A stretch of 64,000 nucleotides of DNA, from the NCBI GenBank assembly GCA_965199335.1, contig CBDAQZ010000004.1:806001-870000 (forward strand). The letters run 5' to 3'. The stretch's first letter is position 1; the number at the start of each line of letters is the position of its first letter. The position numbers and the translations under genes are program-made. The notes below the pieces were generated by a model, which did not search any database, was not told the origin of the DNA, and worked only from the letters and a program-made list of their open reading frames with translations. Shown one piece after another: positions 8,547-18,800 of the stretch. Origin of the DNA: CBDAQV01 sp965199335 (GTDB taxonomy: Bacteria; Pseudomonadota; Alphaproteobacteria; CALMVH01).

Positions 8547-9989
8547 TTACCCGGCCGCGAGCGCCAGTGTTCTGGTCGCGACCGGCACTTCCCGACTTGC
8601 CTCGGGTCTGCCGACCGTGATCAGGGATGAGCCGGGCAGTTCCAGCCTTTGATACAGCCGCTGCACCGGCGAGAGTTCACGGCCTTCGTGGCCAATGATG
8701 TATTCCTGTCCCGGCAGGGCGCAGGTGGCGTCCCGGCCGTCTTCCTTCATGCGCTGGACGAACAGTTCCTGCTCGGCGCGCGCGGCATGGAGCGGGGTCA
8801 CCGAAAGCGCGTCGTACTGCTGTATCCGCTCCATGGCGTCGGCCCGGTGCGCGTGGGCGCTGACCAGGGGGATGGTGAATATGTTCGATCCCGTGACGGC
8901 GATCTCGGCCAGCAGGTCGGTATCGCGCGTCGCGCCGATGAAGGCGAAAAGTGTCTTTGCGCCCAGGGGGACTTGCGGGCTGTCGGGGCTGCCCTCCAGA
9001 ATGCCGCGAACATCGCCATAATTCGTGTCGCACAATGTGAACGACGTCGCGCCGGTGGCTTTCGCCTCACGGGCGGGCACGAACGCAAACGGATGTTCGG
9101 GGGACGCGGCCTTGCCCAGATCGTAGCCAGCCTGCCGCAAGGCATCGAGATAGATGTCATGCGTCGTGCCGGCATAGACGATGTGATCGCTGCCGGCGGC
9201 GGCGGCGACCGATGCCGCGAATACGCTGCGATCGGGGCTGCCGCCATACGACACGAAGACGACATGGTCGTAGCCCGCGGCATTCCTGGCCAGTTGACCC
9301 GCCATATCCGCGTCTTTGGTATTATGCCCGTCGAAAGAGAACCCATAGACGCTGGTGGCGAGATTGTGGATCGGGCCGCCGCCGGCCATCTGCCTGATCT
9401 CGTCGATCGAGTTGCCCTTGCGCAGCATCACCGTCGGATCGTTCTTCACGTCCGACTCCCACACCATCGTCACCGGATTTTCTTCCTGCGTCTGGAAGAC
9501 GAAGCTCAGCGTCGGCATCGTATGGCTGGCGCTGGCCGGGGTGACTTTCAATGCCTGCTCGCCATAACCGATGGTGAACGGCTTGCCCGGCTCGATGAAT
9601 TCGAACTGCAACCCCTTCATCGACACGTTCTGGAAGGCGAATTCGTGGGCCAGGATCGCCTTTGTCGCCGGCTCGAGATAGATCGGCGGCACCGTGCCGC
9701 CCTGCCTGCGGACGGCCGCGACGACGGCCGGCAGGCCGGTGATGTGGTCGTCGTGCCCATGCGACAGGATCATGGCGTCGCTGGTCGCCAGGTCGGCGGC
9801 GATATTGGATGTCTGGTGCACGGTCCGGCCGGTGGCGGGATCGGTTTCGACCAGCCTGCCGACGTCGAGATAGGCTTTGGCCTTGACCTCGCCCCCATCG
9901 TAGAGCGCTATGCGGTTGCAGGTACCGCCGCGCGTCATGTCGCCCGCGACGATGGTATGGCCTATCGTCAGGCCCGGTTCGGTTTGCAT
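8547..9989 (-). CDS. Metallo-beta-lactamase fold hydrolase, possibly beta-CASP-like
   Basis: A 480-aa MBL-fold hydrolase with the zinc motif HxHxDH in ILSHGHDDHITG (H77, H79, D81, H82 from the chosen start). Later segments (SHTMPTLSFVF, VWESDVKND, VFVSYGGSPDRS and a C-terminal PLHAARAEQELFVQ) supply further metal-ligand-like and beta-CASP-like elements, but the protein cannot be placed confidently among RNases or other MBL enzymes. No signal peptide. The ATG at 9989 was chosen because the longer open frame, to 10091, would overlap the divergent rodA start. It sits tail-to-tail with the aminotransferase gene and head-to-head with rodA. Confidence 0.72.
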   Translation of the reverse strand: MQTEPGLTIGHTIVAGDMTRGGTCNRIALYDGGEVKAKAYLDVGRLVETDPATGRTVHQTSNIAADLATSDAMILSHGHDDHITGLPAVVAAVRRQGGTVPPIYLEPATKAILAHEFAFQNVSMKGLQFEFIEPGKPFTIGYGEQALKVTPASASHTMPTLSFVFQTQEENPVTMVWESDVKNDPTVMLRKGNSIDEIRQMAGGGPIHNLATSVYGFSFDGHNTKDADMAGQLARNAAGYDHVVFVSYGGSPDRSVFAASVAAAAGSDHIVYAGTTHDIYLDALRQAGYDLGKAASPEHPFAFVPAREAKATGATSFTLCDTNYGDVRGILEGSPDSPQVPLGAKTLFAFIGATRDTDLLAEIAVTGSNIFTIPLVSAHAHRADAMERIQQYDALSVTPLHAARAEQELFVQRMKEDGRDATCALPGQEYIIGHEGRELSPVQRLYQRLELPGSSLITVGRPEASREVPVATRTLALAAG

Positions 9990-10071
9990 GGCGGTTGCGT
10001 CTCCAGTGGCTGAGTGTACTAATAATCCATGAAAATGTCCATCGAATTCACGGCCGGGGAACTCTGATCCG

Positions 10072-11199
10072 ATGCGGCTCGACTCCACCAATTCCGACTA
10101 CACGCTGCTCGAGAAGATCAAGGGCATCCGCCCCAGCTTCGTCGTGCTGGTGCTGATGCTGGGCGGCGTCGGCATACTGGGCATGTACTCGGCGGCTAAC
10201 GGCAGCATGCAGCCCTGGGCGATGAAGCAGCTGGTGCGCTTCGGCTTCTGCACCGCGATCATGCTGGGGCTGGCGCTGGTCGATATCCGGGTGTGGTACC
10301 GCGCCGCCTACTGGATCTACGGCTTCGTGCTGGTGCTTCTGGTGCTGGTGCTGGCGATGGGCCACACCGGCAAGGGGGCGGAGCGCTGGATCGACCTGGG
10401 CCCCGTACAGCTGCAGCCGTCCGAGCTGATGAAGATCGCGCTGTCGCTGGCCCTGGCCCGCTACTGGGAGGGCGTGCCGGTCGAGGATATCGGCCGCATC
10501 CGCACCCTGCTGGTCCCGCTGGGCATCGTGTTCCTGCCGGTGGCGCTGGTGCTGCTTGAGCCCAACCTCGGCACCTCGCTGATCCTGGTCATGATCGGCG
10601 GCGCCGTGTTCTGGCTGGCGGGGGTGCGGGCGTGGAAGTTCGGCATCGTGATCGGATCGGTGCTGGCGGCGATCCCGGTGATCTGGCACTTCATGCACGA
10701 CTACCAGAAATCGCGCGTCCTGACCTTCCTGAACCCCGAGCGCGACCCGCGCGGCGCCGGCTACCACATCACCCAGTCCAAGATCGCGCTGGGATCGGGC
10801 GGCGTGTTCGGCAAGGGCTTCCTGGGCGGCACACAGAGCCGCCTGAACTTCCTGCCCGAGAAGCAGACCGACTTCATCTTCACCGTCCTGGCCGAGGAAT
10901 GGGGCCTGATCGGCGCCCTGGGCCTGCTGGCCCTGTACCTGGTGGTGGTCGGCTACGGCTTCGTGATCGGCCTGTCGTGCCGCAACCAGTTCGGGCGGCT
11001 GCTGGCGATGGCCTTGAGCGTCAACCTGTTCCTGTACATGTTCGTCAACATGGCGATGGTGATGGGCCTGATCCCGGTGGTCGGCGTGCCGCTGGCGATG
11101 ATCAGCTACGGCGGCACGTCGATGCTGGCGACGATGGTCGGCTTCGGCCTGATCCTGTCGGTGCTGGTGCACAAGGACGTGCGCCTGGACCGGCGCTAG
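10072..11199 (+). CDS. rodA: Rod shape-determining protein RodA (SEDS glycosyltransferase)
   Basis: Inner-membrane SEDS-family peptidoglycan polymerase working with PBP2 in cell elongation. The 375 residues are almost entirely hydrophobic helices. Diagnostic SEDS/RodA segments are GAERWIDLGPVQLQPSELMKI, GFLGGTQSRLNFLPEKQTDF and the C-terminal VVGVPLAMISYGGTSML. It is full length for RodA. It lies on the same strand as the mrdA fragment but 8.7 kb away. Its start is head-to-head with the MBL-fold gene, so it probably has its own promoter in the 82 bp between 9989 and 10072. Confidence 0.95.
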   Translation: MRLDSTNSDYTLLEKIKGIRPSFVVLVLMLGGVGILGMYSAANGSMQPWAMKQLVRFGFCTAIMLGLALVDIRVWYRAAYWIYGFVLVLLVLVLAMGHTGKGAERWIDLGPVQLQPSELMKIALSLALARYWEGVPVEDIGRIRTLLVPLGIVFLPVALVLLEPNLGTSLILVMIGGAVFWLAGVRAWKFGIVIGSVLAAIPVIWHFMHDYQKSRVLTFLNPERDPRGAGYHITQSKIALGSGGVFGKGFLGGTQSRLNFLPEKQTDFIFTVLAEEWGLIGALGLLALYLVVVGYGFVIGLSCRNQFGRLLAMALSVNLFLYMFVNMAMVMGLIPVVGVPLAMISYGGTSMLATMVGFGLILSVLVHKDVRLDRR

Positions 11200-11242
11200 G
11201 GCAGGCGCAGCCAGGCACGGCGAGATTTATCGGCGGAAGTGC

Positions 11243-11270
11243 TTGCCAGCGGGGAATTTATTCGTATAGT
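11243..11270 (+). promoter_or_regulatory. Candidate sigma-70 promoter of tRNA-Lys
   Basis: A -35 box TTGCCA (11243-11248) and -10 box TATAGT (11265-11270) are separated by 16 bp and lie 45 bp upstream of the tRNA. Position and match to consensus are good; no transcription evidence is available. Confidence 0.5.
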
Positions 11271-11314
11271 CCCGGCTTCCAGCCCCCACCCGGTACACCC
11301 GGAGGGACCAGGCC

Positions 11315-11390
<76 letters not shown>

Positions 11391-11412
11391 AATTCAGTGG
11401 TTTAGCAGAAAC

Positions 11413-11424
11413 CTGTTTTCCAAA
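11413..11424 (+). repeat. 12-bp direct repeat near the left end of island 1
   Basis: CTGTTTTCCAAA lies 22 bp inside the tRNA end and recurs at 28308-28319, 79 bp before the distal att core. A looser relative is at 13028-13054. These could be arm-type integrase sites of a now-missing recombinase, but 12 bp is short. Confidence 0.35.
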
Positions 11425-11559
11425 AACTTTTGCTACCCGCTTCTGACTTGGAAATCACGGCCAGTTTCCAATGATATCGGCCAACTATTCGAGGCAGGCT
11501 GCTGATTTCCCATCAGTAGTCTGCGCTTCAATTCGCTCCTTAAGCCAAGGCCTCTCTCA

Positions 11560-11610
11560 TTGAATTTGTCAGGTTTTTGTGTATACTAAGAGTCAGGTTT
11601 TTGCTTAGGA
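11560..11610 (+). promoter_or_regulatory. AbiE promoter with direct-repeat operator
   Basis: A -35 TTGAAT (11560-11565) and -10 TATACT (11582-11587), 16 bp apart, precede the antitoxin start. The 12-mer GTCAGGTTTTTG occurs at 11568-11579 and again at 11592-11603, bracketing the -10 box. An inverted CTAAG...CTTAG pair overlaps the second copy. This layout suits negative autoregulation by the AbiEi-type antitoxin. Confidence 0.5.
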
Positions 11611-11616
11611 TATGTC

Positions 11617-12030
11617 ATGCGCAAGCGGCAAACACTGCGGGAGAAAATTGAGGCCAGGATCCGCCGCCGCCGTGGCGATGCCTTCCTCACGCGCGAATTC
11701 ACCGATCTCGCCGGCGAACGCCAGGTATTGCGTGCTCTGCGCGAGTTGACCGAAGCGGGCAAGCTCATACGCCTTGGCTACGGCGTCTATGGCCGGGCGG
11801 AAATTTCTTCACTCACCAAGCAGCCCATGCTGACGGGCGATGGGTTCGGTGGCGTAGTCCGCCAGGCGCTCGACAAGCTCGAAGTGCGGTGGGAACCCAC
11901 GATGGCGGAGCTTGACTACAACGAGGGCCGCTCCACTCAGGTGCCGATGACACCGCGCGTGCGTCTGCGGGGCGATCGCTTCAGCCGCAAGCTCCGCTAC
12001 AAGACGATGGAGCTGGCATTTGATCGATGA
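11617..12030 (+). CDS. AbiEi-like (DUF6088-type) antitoxin/regulator
   Basis: Putative antitoxin and transcriptional repressor (137 aa) of a type IV AbiE toxin-antitoxin system. The N-terminal 60 residues look like a winged helix (FLTREFTDLAG, LRALRELTEAGKLIRLGYGVYGRA), followed by a basic C-terminal region. Its stop overlaps the start of the AbiEii nucleotidyltransferase by 11 bp, the usual arrangement for this system. The promoter carries repeats suited to autorepression. It is the first gene after the tRNA attachment site, where it may stabilise the island or provide phage defence. Confidence 0.78.
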   Translation: MRKRQTLREKIEARIRRRRGDAFLTREFTDLAGERQVLRALRELTEAGKLIRLGYGVYGRAEISSLTKQPMLTGDGFGGVVRQALDKLEVRWEPTMAELDYNEGRSTQVPMTPRVRLRGDRFSRKLRYKTMELAFDR

Positions 12031-12955
12031 GCCATCGTCCGACGATCTTCGAACGGTCGCGGATTTCTTTGGGTTGGTCGGCACGGCGCCCGTGCTCAAG
12101 GACTTTCACGTCGTCCGTGCCATCCGGGCCATTGCCGGGATTGAGGCTGCGCCGTTCGCCCTGGTGTTTGGCGGCGGCACGGCGCTTGCGCGAGCACATA
12201 AATGCATCCGACGCATGTCCGAGGATGTCGATTTCAAGATCGTATCCCCCGATGAGCCCTTAAGTCGTAACGTGCTGCGGCAAAAACTTGCTGCGCTGCG
12301 CGACCAGGTGACGGGAGCACTCCAAGCAGCCGACTTCCCGGATGCAAGTTTGCCGACCAACATCCATTCCCGTAATGAGAACCGCTACACGCGATGGCAA
12401 GTCCCATACGGGATCGACAATGCGTCGAAGAGTGAGTTACGTCGCTCGATCCAGATCGAGCTTACTTATGCGAAGCTGCGATCTCCTTCGGTCCTGATGC
12501 CGGTCGGCTCCTTCATCCATGAAGCCTATCAGCATGAGCCGGAAGTGGCAGCTATCCCATGCGTGAGCATAACGGAGACGGCTGCCGAAAAACTGGTTTC
12601 GCTTACCCGCCGCACCGCAATGGAGTTGGCCGGCCTCAGCCGCGATCCAGACCCCGCCCTCGTCCGCCATATCTATGACCTGCATCTGATGCGCGATCTT
12701 ATCGATCACGATACCGTTGCCACGATGGCGCGGCACATCGCCCTCGCGGATGCCGATGAGTTCCGCAATCAATATCCGGCGTATCACACCGACATTGCCG
12801 CTGAAACTCGCAAGGCTCTCGATGCTCTGCGCGTGCAACCAATTTACCGGGCGCGCTACACCAGTTTCATCGCGGAAATGGTCTATGGCGAGCGAGCCGA
12901 ATTCGACGATGCAATGGATACGGTGGTCGCTTTGGTCTTGCTTGGGCTGACATGA
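12020..12955 (+). CDS. AbiEii-like nucleotidyltransferase toxin (DUF1814)
   Basis: Putative toxin of the AbiE system (311 aa), a DNA-polymerase-beta-like nucleotidyltransferase. The family motif appears as LVFGGGTALARAH followed by the metal-binding SEDVDFKIV. A later conserved region contains CVSITETAAEKLVSLTRR and DPALVRHIYDLHLM, typical of DUF1814 proteins. Translation starts with TTG at 12020 inside the antitoxin gene. Known AbiEii proteins are bacteriostatic and act in abortive infection; that role here is inferred from family and pairing. Confidence 0.82.
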   Translation: MIDEPSSDDLRTVADFFGLVGTAPVLKDFHVVRAIRAIAGIEAAPFALVFGGGTALARAHKCIRRMSEDVDFKIVSPDEPLSRNVLRQKLAALRDQVTGALQAADFPDASLPTNIHSRNENRYTRWQVPYGIDNASKSELRRSIQIELTYAKLRSPSVLMPVGSFIHEAYQHEPEVAAIPCVSITETAAEKLVSLTRRTAMELAGLSRDPDPALVRHIYDLHLMRDLIDHDTVATMARHIALADADEFRNQYPAYHTDIAAETRKALDALRVQPIYRARYTSFIAEMVYGERAEFDDAMDTVVALVLLGLT

Positions 12956-13027
12956 ATCCGGTTTCAGGCCGGGATTACAGAGGGCAGAATATGCGCGAGG
13001 AAGTTGCGGGATCCGGGATCTGTTTGC

Positions 13028-13054
13028 TTTCCAAATGGCCCTTCAAACTACTGA
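13028..13054 (+). repeat. Imperfect 27-bp direct repeat, left copy
   Basis: This 27-mer, beginning TTTCCAAAT and ending CTACTGA, matches 28312-28338 at 22 of 27 positions. The pair brackets the efflux and fluoride gene block and leaves the AbiE pair outside. It may mark an earlier element boundary or integrase arm sites; the evidence is sequence similarity only. Confidence 0.35.
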
Positions 13055-13168
13055 AGAACGGTAGATCATGTTTCGGAAGTGACTTTCCCGAGCAGCTTTG
13101 GCCCTAAACTTGCAATGTGAGCGTTGCGAACTTGTTCTACGTGTCGCCTACTCCACCTCTGAGCGGCA

Positions 13169-14593
13169 TTAATTGACGCTGGGAAGTTGCCCCGTCGACC
13201 AGCCGCCGCCCAGAGCGCGGATCAGGCCGATGCTGGCCTGCACACGCCGCACGCCCAGGTCTAGCGCGGCACGCTGCGCAGCCAGCGCCGAAGTTTGGGC
13301 GGTGACGACGTCGAGGTAGCTGTCCGCGCCATCGCGGTACAGGTTCATGGACATGTCTAGCGTCCGCTGTGCCGCCTTGGCAGCGTCGGTTTCCTGACCC
13401 TCTTCCTGCTCGAGCCAGTGCAGCAGAGCCAGATTGTCCTCCACTTCCTTGAACGCATCGAGCACCGTGGCGCGGTACTGGCCCGAGGCCTCGTCGAAGG
13501 CCGCCTTCGCCGCGGCAAGCTCGGCATGGCGCAGACCGCCCTCGAACAGGGGCAGCGCGACCGCCGGGCCGACCGACCAGAAATTGTTCGGGAGCGACAG
13601 CAGGTTGATGCTGGTGCTCTGGAAGCCGTCCGTCGCTCCGATGGAGACGGTGGGATAGAAGGCGGATTCGGCGATGCCGATGGACTCGTTGGCCGCCGCG
13701 ACCTGGCGCTCGGCCGCCGCGATGTCCGGCCGACGTTCGAGCAATGTCGAAGGCAGGCCTGTGGGCACGTTCGGAACGGCGATGCTGACCGGCGATGGCG
13801 AAATGGAAACCGCGGCTGGGGGCTTTCCAATTAGAACGGCGATGGCATGCTCCAATAGGGCACGCCGGCTAGCGATGTCGGATACTTGTGCCTCGGCGTC
13901 GTCGAGTTGAGTTTCCGCGCGGCTGACGTCCATTCCCGACGCAACCTTGCCTTGGAATAGATTTCGCGTCAGTTGCAGCGCTTGCCTATAGGTATTGACG
14001 GTGTCAGCCAGCAGCTTGGCCTGCTCATCCAGACCGCGCAGGGTCATGTAATCACTGGCAAGCTCGGCGTGCAGCGTTAGCCTGACGGTTTCCAGATCGG
14101 CGGCGCTGGCCTGCGCCAGATCCTCTCCCGCCTCGATCGTGTCGTGGATACGGCCCCAGAAATCGACTTCGTAGCTGGCCTGCACGTCCACGGTATTTGC
14201 GCCGTAATAGCCCGGCTGGCCCCGTGACCGGAGAGGACGTCGCGCGGATTGCTTGTTAGTCGAGAGGCTGCCGCCAACGGCGATCGAGGGATAAATACCC
14301 GCTTCGGCCTCCAGCGTCAGATCGCGGGCGCGGTCGAACGCCGCCGCTGCAGCTGCAAGCGTCGGATTGCCGGTATCGATTTGTGTTTCGAGACCGTTCA
14401 ACGTCGGATCATTATAGATTTCCCACCAGGCACCACGCGGCGTGGCGTCTTCCGGCCGTGCCGGCTGCCAGCCACTGGCCTCCTTGTACGCCGCCGGGAT
14501 CTCCACGGTCGGAGGAATGTAGTCGGGAGCGAGATCGCAGCCGGCGAGCGCAAAGGCGCAGACAGCTATTATTGGAAATCGTCGCGCCCTCAC
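13169..14593 (-). CDS. NodT-family RND outer-membrane efflux lipoprotein
   Basis: TolC-like outer-membrane channel of a tripartite RND pump (474 aa). The N-terminus is a lipoprotein signal with lipobox ALAGC. Two OEP repeats follow, with typical segments YEVDFWGRI, LLERRPDIAAAERQVAAANE and FDEASGQYRATVLDAFKEVEDNL. Its start overlaps the stop of the membrane-fusion gene by 4 bp. It is the last gene of a leftward RR-HK-RND-MFP-OMF operon, so its expression should follow the two-component system. Confidence 0.9.
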   Translation of the reverse strand: MRARRFPIIAVCAFALAGCDLAPDYIPPTVEIPAAYKEASGWQPARPEDATPRGAWWEIYNDPTLNGLETQIDTGNPTLAAAAAAFDRARDLTLEAEAGIYPSIAVGGSLSTNKQSARRPLRSRGQPGYYGANTVDVQASYEVDFWGRIHDTIEAGEDLAQASAADLETVRLTLHAELASDYMTLRGLDEQAKLLADTVNTYRQALQLTRNLFQGKVASGMDVSRAETQLDDAEAQVSDIASRRALLEHAIAVLIGKPPAAVSISPSPVSIAVPNVPTGLPSTLLERRPDIAAAERQVAAANESIGIAESAFYPTVSIGATDGFQSTSINLLSLPNNFWSVGPAVALPLFEGGLRHAELAAAKAAFDEASGQYRATVLDAFKEVEDNLALLHWLEQEEGQETDAAKAAQRTLDMSMNLYRDGADSYLDVVTAQTSALAAQRAALDLGVRRVQASIGLIRALGGGWSTGQLPSVN

Positions 14594-15834
14594 TCCTTGT
14601 CCCCCGGCGCGTTCTTCGTCGCAGGCGCCGGACGGGGCGATCCAGGTTGGGGCTGGTTGTCTTCGACCTTCACGACGTCACCATCGGCGATGGAGTCGGA
14701 CGGATCGTCAATTATCCTGTCGGCTGGACCCACACCGGACGCGACTTCCACCTGCGTGCCGAGGTCACGACCGAGCGTAACCGGTTTCAGAGTGACCTTG
14801 CCATGCTCGTCGACCGTCGCAACCTCAAGCCCATGCTGGCGAAATAACAGCGCGCTGGTTGGCAGGTGCAGGACCGTGGGGCTTGCGGGCAGCTGGATGT
14901 GAGCCTCGGCAAACGTGCCGGGCCATAGCCTGCCATTCGCGTTTTCGGCAATGAATTCCGCCAGCACGGTTCTCGATTCCGGATTGACGGCGTTCGAGGT
15001 CGTCGCCAGCTTCGCCGTGAACGACTGGTCGGGATACTGCGGTAGCTTCAGGGTGGTCAGCATGCCCGGCTTGAGCACGGCGGAAAGCGCCTGCGGCACC
15101 CGCACGTAGACGCGCATCTGGTGCAGGTCGGCAACGCTGAACAACTCGGGCCCGGGGCCGCCGCCGGCGGTGATCAGCGCGCCGATATCAGTCTTGCGCG
15201 CGGTGACGATGCCGTCGAACGGCGCGACGATGCGCTTGAAGCTTTCCAGGGCCTCCACTCGTTGCAGGTTGGCGTTCGCCGCTTCGGCCTGCGCCTTCAT
15301 GGCCTCGGCGTTACCGACTTTCTCGTCCGTTGCCTGCTGCGAGACGGAGGTGGAGACCAGCAACGCCTTCCAGCGCTTCGCGGTAAGCTCCGCCAGGGCT
15401 GCGTTGGATTTCGCCACCGCCAGGTCGGCCTTGACCTGCATGAGTTGCTGGTCGAGGTCCGGCGTGTCGATCTCGGCCAGCAGCTGCCCGGCCTTCACAT
15501 GCGCGCCGATGTCCTGGTACCACATCTTCACATAGCCGCTGATGCGGGCATAGATGGGCGCCTGGAAGTTAGCCTCGATGTCGCCCGGCAGCACCAGTTC
15601 CTGCCCGCCGACGCCACGCTGGGGCGAGATCACCGCAACGCTGGACACAGCCTGGTCCTCCGTCCAGCGCTTCAGGTCGGCATCGTCCTTGTGACGACCC
15701 AGGATGCCGAACGCAGCAACGGCGAGCGCCACGATCAGGGCGCAGATCGCGACGAGGCGCAATTTGCCATGGCCTTTCGCAGGCTGCGCGTCCGTGTGAC
15801 TCAGCAACGTCCCATCTGGTTTCGGATCACGCAT
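14590..15834 (-). CDS. RND efflux periplasmic adaptor (membrane fusion protein)
   Basis: HlyD/AcrA-type adaptor (414 aa) linking the RND permease to the outer-membrane channel. After a short cytoplasmic tail, one membrane helix (LRLVAICALIVALAVAAFGIL) leads to the lipoyl/barrel region with PIYARISGYVKMWYQDIG and APFDGIVTARKTDIGALI. The ATG at 15834 overlaps the RND stop by 8 bp and is preferred; an open frame runs up to 15882. The C-terminal tail is proline-rich and charged. Confidence 0.9.
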   Translation of the reverse strand: MRDPKPDGTLLSHTDAQPAKGHGKLRLVAICALIVALAVAAFGILGRHKDDADLKRWTEDQAVSSVAVISPQRGVGGQELVLPGDIEANFQAPIYARISGYVKMWYQDIGAHVKAGQLLAEIDTPDLDQQLMQVKADLAVAKSNAALAELTAKRWKALLVSTSVSQQATDEKVGNAEAMKAQAEAANANLQRVEALESFKRIVAPFDGIVTARKTDIGALITAGGGPGPELFSVADLHQMRVYVRVPQALSAVLKPGMLTTLKLPQYPDQSFTAKLATTSNAVNPESRTVLAEFIAENANGRLWPGTFAEAHIQLPASPTVLHLPTSALLFRQHGLEVATVDEHGKVTLKPVTLGRDLGTQVEVASGVGPADRIIDDPSDSIADGDVVKVEDNQPQPGSPRPAPATKNAPGDKE

Positions 15835-18800
15835 TGGAGAGATGTCCCTGTGAGGCCTTGCCCGTTTCGGGTTCGGCGGCATGCCTTGTCTTGCCGTGGA
15901 CCAGGCTGAAGACCACCGGCACGAAGAAAAGGGTGGCGACGGTGGCGCATAACAGGCCGCCGATTACGGCACGTCCCAGCGGCGCGTTCTGCTCCGCGCT
16001 CAGCGCCATGGGGGCCATGCCTATGATCATGGCGAGCGCGGTCATCAGCACCGGGCGGAATCGACCGAAGCCAGCCTCCATCGCGGCGGTCATCGCGTCC
16101 GCTCCCTCGGTCATGCGTTCCCGCGCGAAGCTGACGACCAGGATGCTGTTCGCGGTCGCGACACCCATGCACATGATGGCGCCGGTCAGCGCCGGTACGG
16201 AAAGGGTGGTGCCGGTGATGAACAGCATCCACACTATCCCGGCCAGCGCCGTCGGCAGGCCGGTTACGATCACGAACGGATCCAGCCAGGACTGGAAGTT
16301 GACGACGATCAGCAGATAGATCAGCACTACCGCGAAGGCGAGACCGGCGAACAACTGGTCATAAGCGGCCGTCATGGTCGTGACCTGCCCGCGCAGCACC
16401 ACACTGGACCCCTTCGGCACGTCCTTGTCCGTATCGGTAAGTATCCGCTGGATGTCGCCCGCGACCGCGCCGAGGTCGCGGCCATGCGTCGTGGCGTAGA
16501 TGTCGATCACCGGCCGCACGTTGTAATGCGAGACGACGGCATCGCTCGGCTCGCGCTCGATCGTGGCGAGACCGCCCAGCAACTGGAAGGATCCGGCCGC
16601 CGTCATCGGGATGTTCTTCAGGTCGCCGATCGTATCGACGCCGTATTGCGGCATCTGCACAGCGATCGGGTACGAGACGCCGTTCTTGGGGTTCAGCCAG
16701 AAGGTCGGCGCGGTCTGGATGCTGCCGGCAAGCGTGTCCTGGATGGTGTTGGCGGCGTCGCGCTCGGTCAGGCCGACCTCCGCCGCCAGGGAGCGGTCGA
16801 TGTTGACACCAAGGGTGGGCGCATCGAAGGCCTGCTGGATACGGGCATCGGCGATTCCGGTGACAAGATTGATCCGTTTCATGAGCTTTTCCGCGTAGGC
16901 GCGGTTGCCCTTGAGATCGTTGCCGATCACCTGGATATCGATGGGCGCGGGCAGGCCGAAGTTCAGGATCTGCGTGACGATGTCGGCGGGCAGGAAGGCG
17001 AAACTGGTTCCGGGAAATCGGCGCGGCAGGTTCTTGCGCAGTGTGTCTACCAGCGTGGCGGTATCGCTGCCGTGGCCTTCCTTCAGCGAAATCAGGATGT
17101 CCGCATCCTCGACGCCGATAGTGCCCGAGTTGCCATAGGCCATGTTGATGCCGCTGATCGGCAGGCCAATATTGTCGACGATCTTGTCCAGGTCGGCTTT
17201 CGGGATCGTCGCGCGGATGGACTGCTCGATCTCGTCGCACAGGCGCGCGGTTTCCTCGATACGCGTGCCGGTCTGGGCGCGTATGTGCAGTTTGATCTGG
17301 CCCGCATCGACCGAGGGGAAGAAATTCCGGCCGAGGAACGGCGCAAGGCCGAACGACAGCAGCACGACCGCCATGAACGCCGCAACGAAGAGGCCGCGGC
17401 TCTCCATCGCTAGCTTCAGCAGGTCGTGGTAGCTTTTCCGCAGTTGTTCGAAGCGGTACTCGAACCCACGCTGGAATCGTGTCCATGGGTTGCGGCTGGT
17501 CCGTGACTTCGCGTGGCTGTCCTCGGGATCGAGCGTCTCGCGGTTGCCGTGATGGTGCTGGCTCGCCAGCAGGTAATTGGCCAGCGTCGGCACCAGCGTA
17601 CGCGACAGGATATACGAGCCGATCATCGCGAAGATCACGGCCTCGGCCAGGGGCCGGAACAGGAAACCGGCGACGCCGCCGAGCGCGAACATCGGCACGA
17701 ACACGATGCAGATGCACAGCAGCGATACCGTGGCGGGGATCACGATCTGCTTCGAGCCATCCATGATCGCGTCCCTGATCGGCTTGCCCTGTTCGAGGTG
17801 GAAGTTCATGTTCTCGATGGTCACGGTAGCGTCGTCGACCAGAATGCCGACCGCCAACGCCAGGCCGCCTAGGGTCATGACGTTGATCGTCTCGCCGAGC
17901 ACCGAGAGCGCTATCACCGAGAACAGGATCGCGAGCGGGATCGACACCATGATGATCAGGGTCGATCGCCAGCTGCCCAGGAAAACGAGGATCATGAAAC
18001 CAGTCAACGCGGCGGCGATGATGCCTTCGCGAATGACCCCCGACACTGCGGAGGTTACAAACACCGACTGATCGCCAACCGCGGCAAGCTCAAGGTTTTT
18101 GGGCAGCGTTTCCCGTATTTTCGGCAGCAGGCCCTTTACGCCGTCGATCACGTCAAGCGTCGAAGCCGATCCAGCCTTCTGGATGGTCATCAGCACGGCG
18201 TGGCTACCGTCCACGCGCACGATGTTGGTCTGTGGCGGGCTGCCGTCATGCACGAAGGCGACATCGTGGATATAGACCAGCGTGCCGTTGACCTTCCTGA
18301 TCGGCAGATCGTTCAAGGTCGCGATGTCCTTTGGCGCATCGTTGAGCGAGACGATGTACTCGAACTTGCCGATCTTCTCGGTGCCAACGGGCGTGATCAG
18401 GTTTTGCGAGGCCAGCGCGGTCACCACGTCCTGCGCCGAAAGGCCGTAGGATTGCAGTTCATGCTGGTTGATATCGACCTGCACCTGCCGGACCTTGCCG
18501 CCATAGGGCGACGGGATCGCGGCGCCGGCGACCGTTGCCAGCTGCGGGCGGATGAAATTCTGCCCATAATCGAACAATTGCGACTGCGACAGGCCGTGGC
18601 TCGACAGCGCCAGTTGCAGCACCGGTACGCTGGAAGCGTTGAACATCAGCACGTAGGGCGGAGTGACGCCGGGCGGAAGGAACTTCAGCACGGTCTGCGA
18701 GGCTGCCGTCACCTGCGCCAGGGCGGCGTCGATGTTGACGTTCTTCTGGAAGTACACCTTCACCACGCCGTATCCCGGCAACGACTGGGATTCGATGTGC

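Noticed and set aside
8649..10013. Plus-strand open frame of about 450 codons opposite the MBL-fold gene
   Set aside because: The minus-strand frame carries the HxHxDH motif; the antisense frame is compositionally implausible (Arg/Asp/Gly-rich).
10048..11172. Long minus-strand open frame antisense to rodA (about 374 codons, His/Gln/Asp-rich)
   Set aside because: Composition is the typical mirror of a GC-rich membrane gene; it shows no domain, and rodA is certain.
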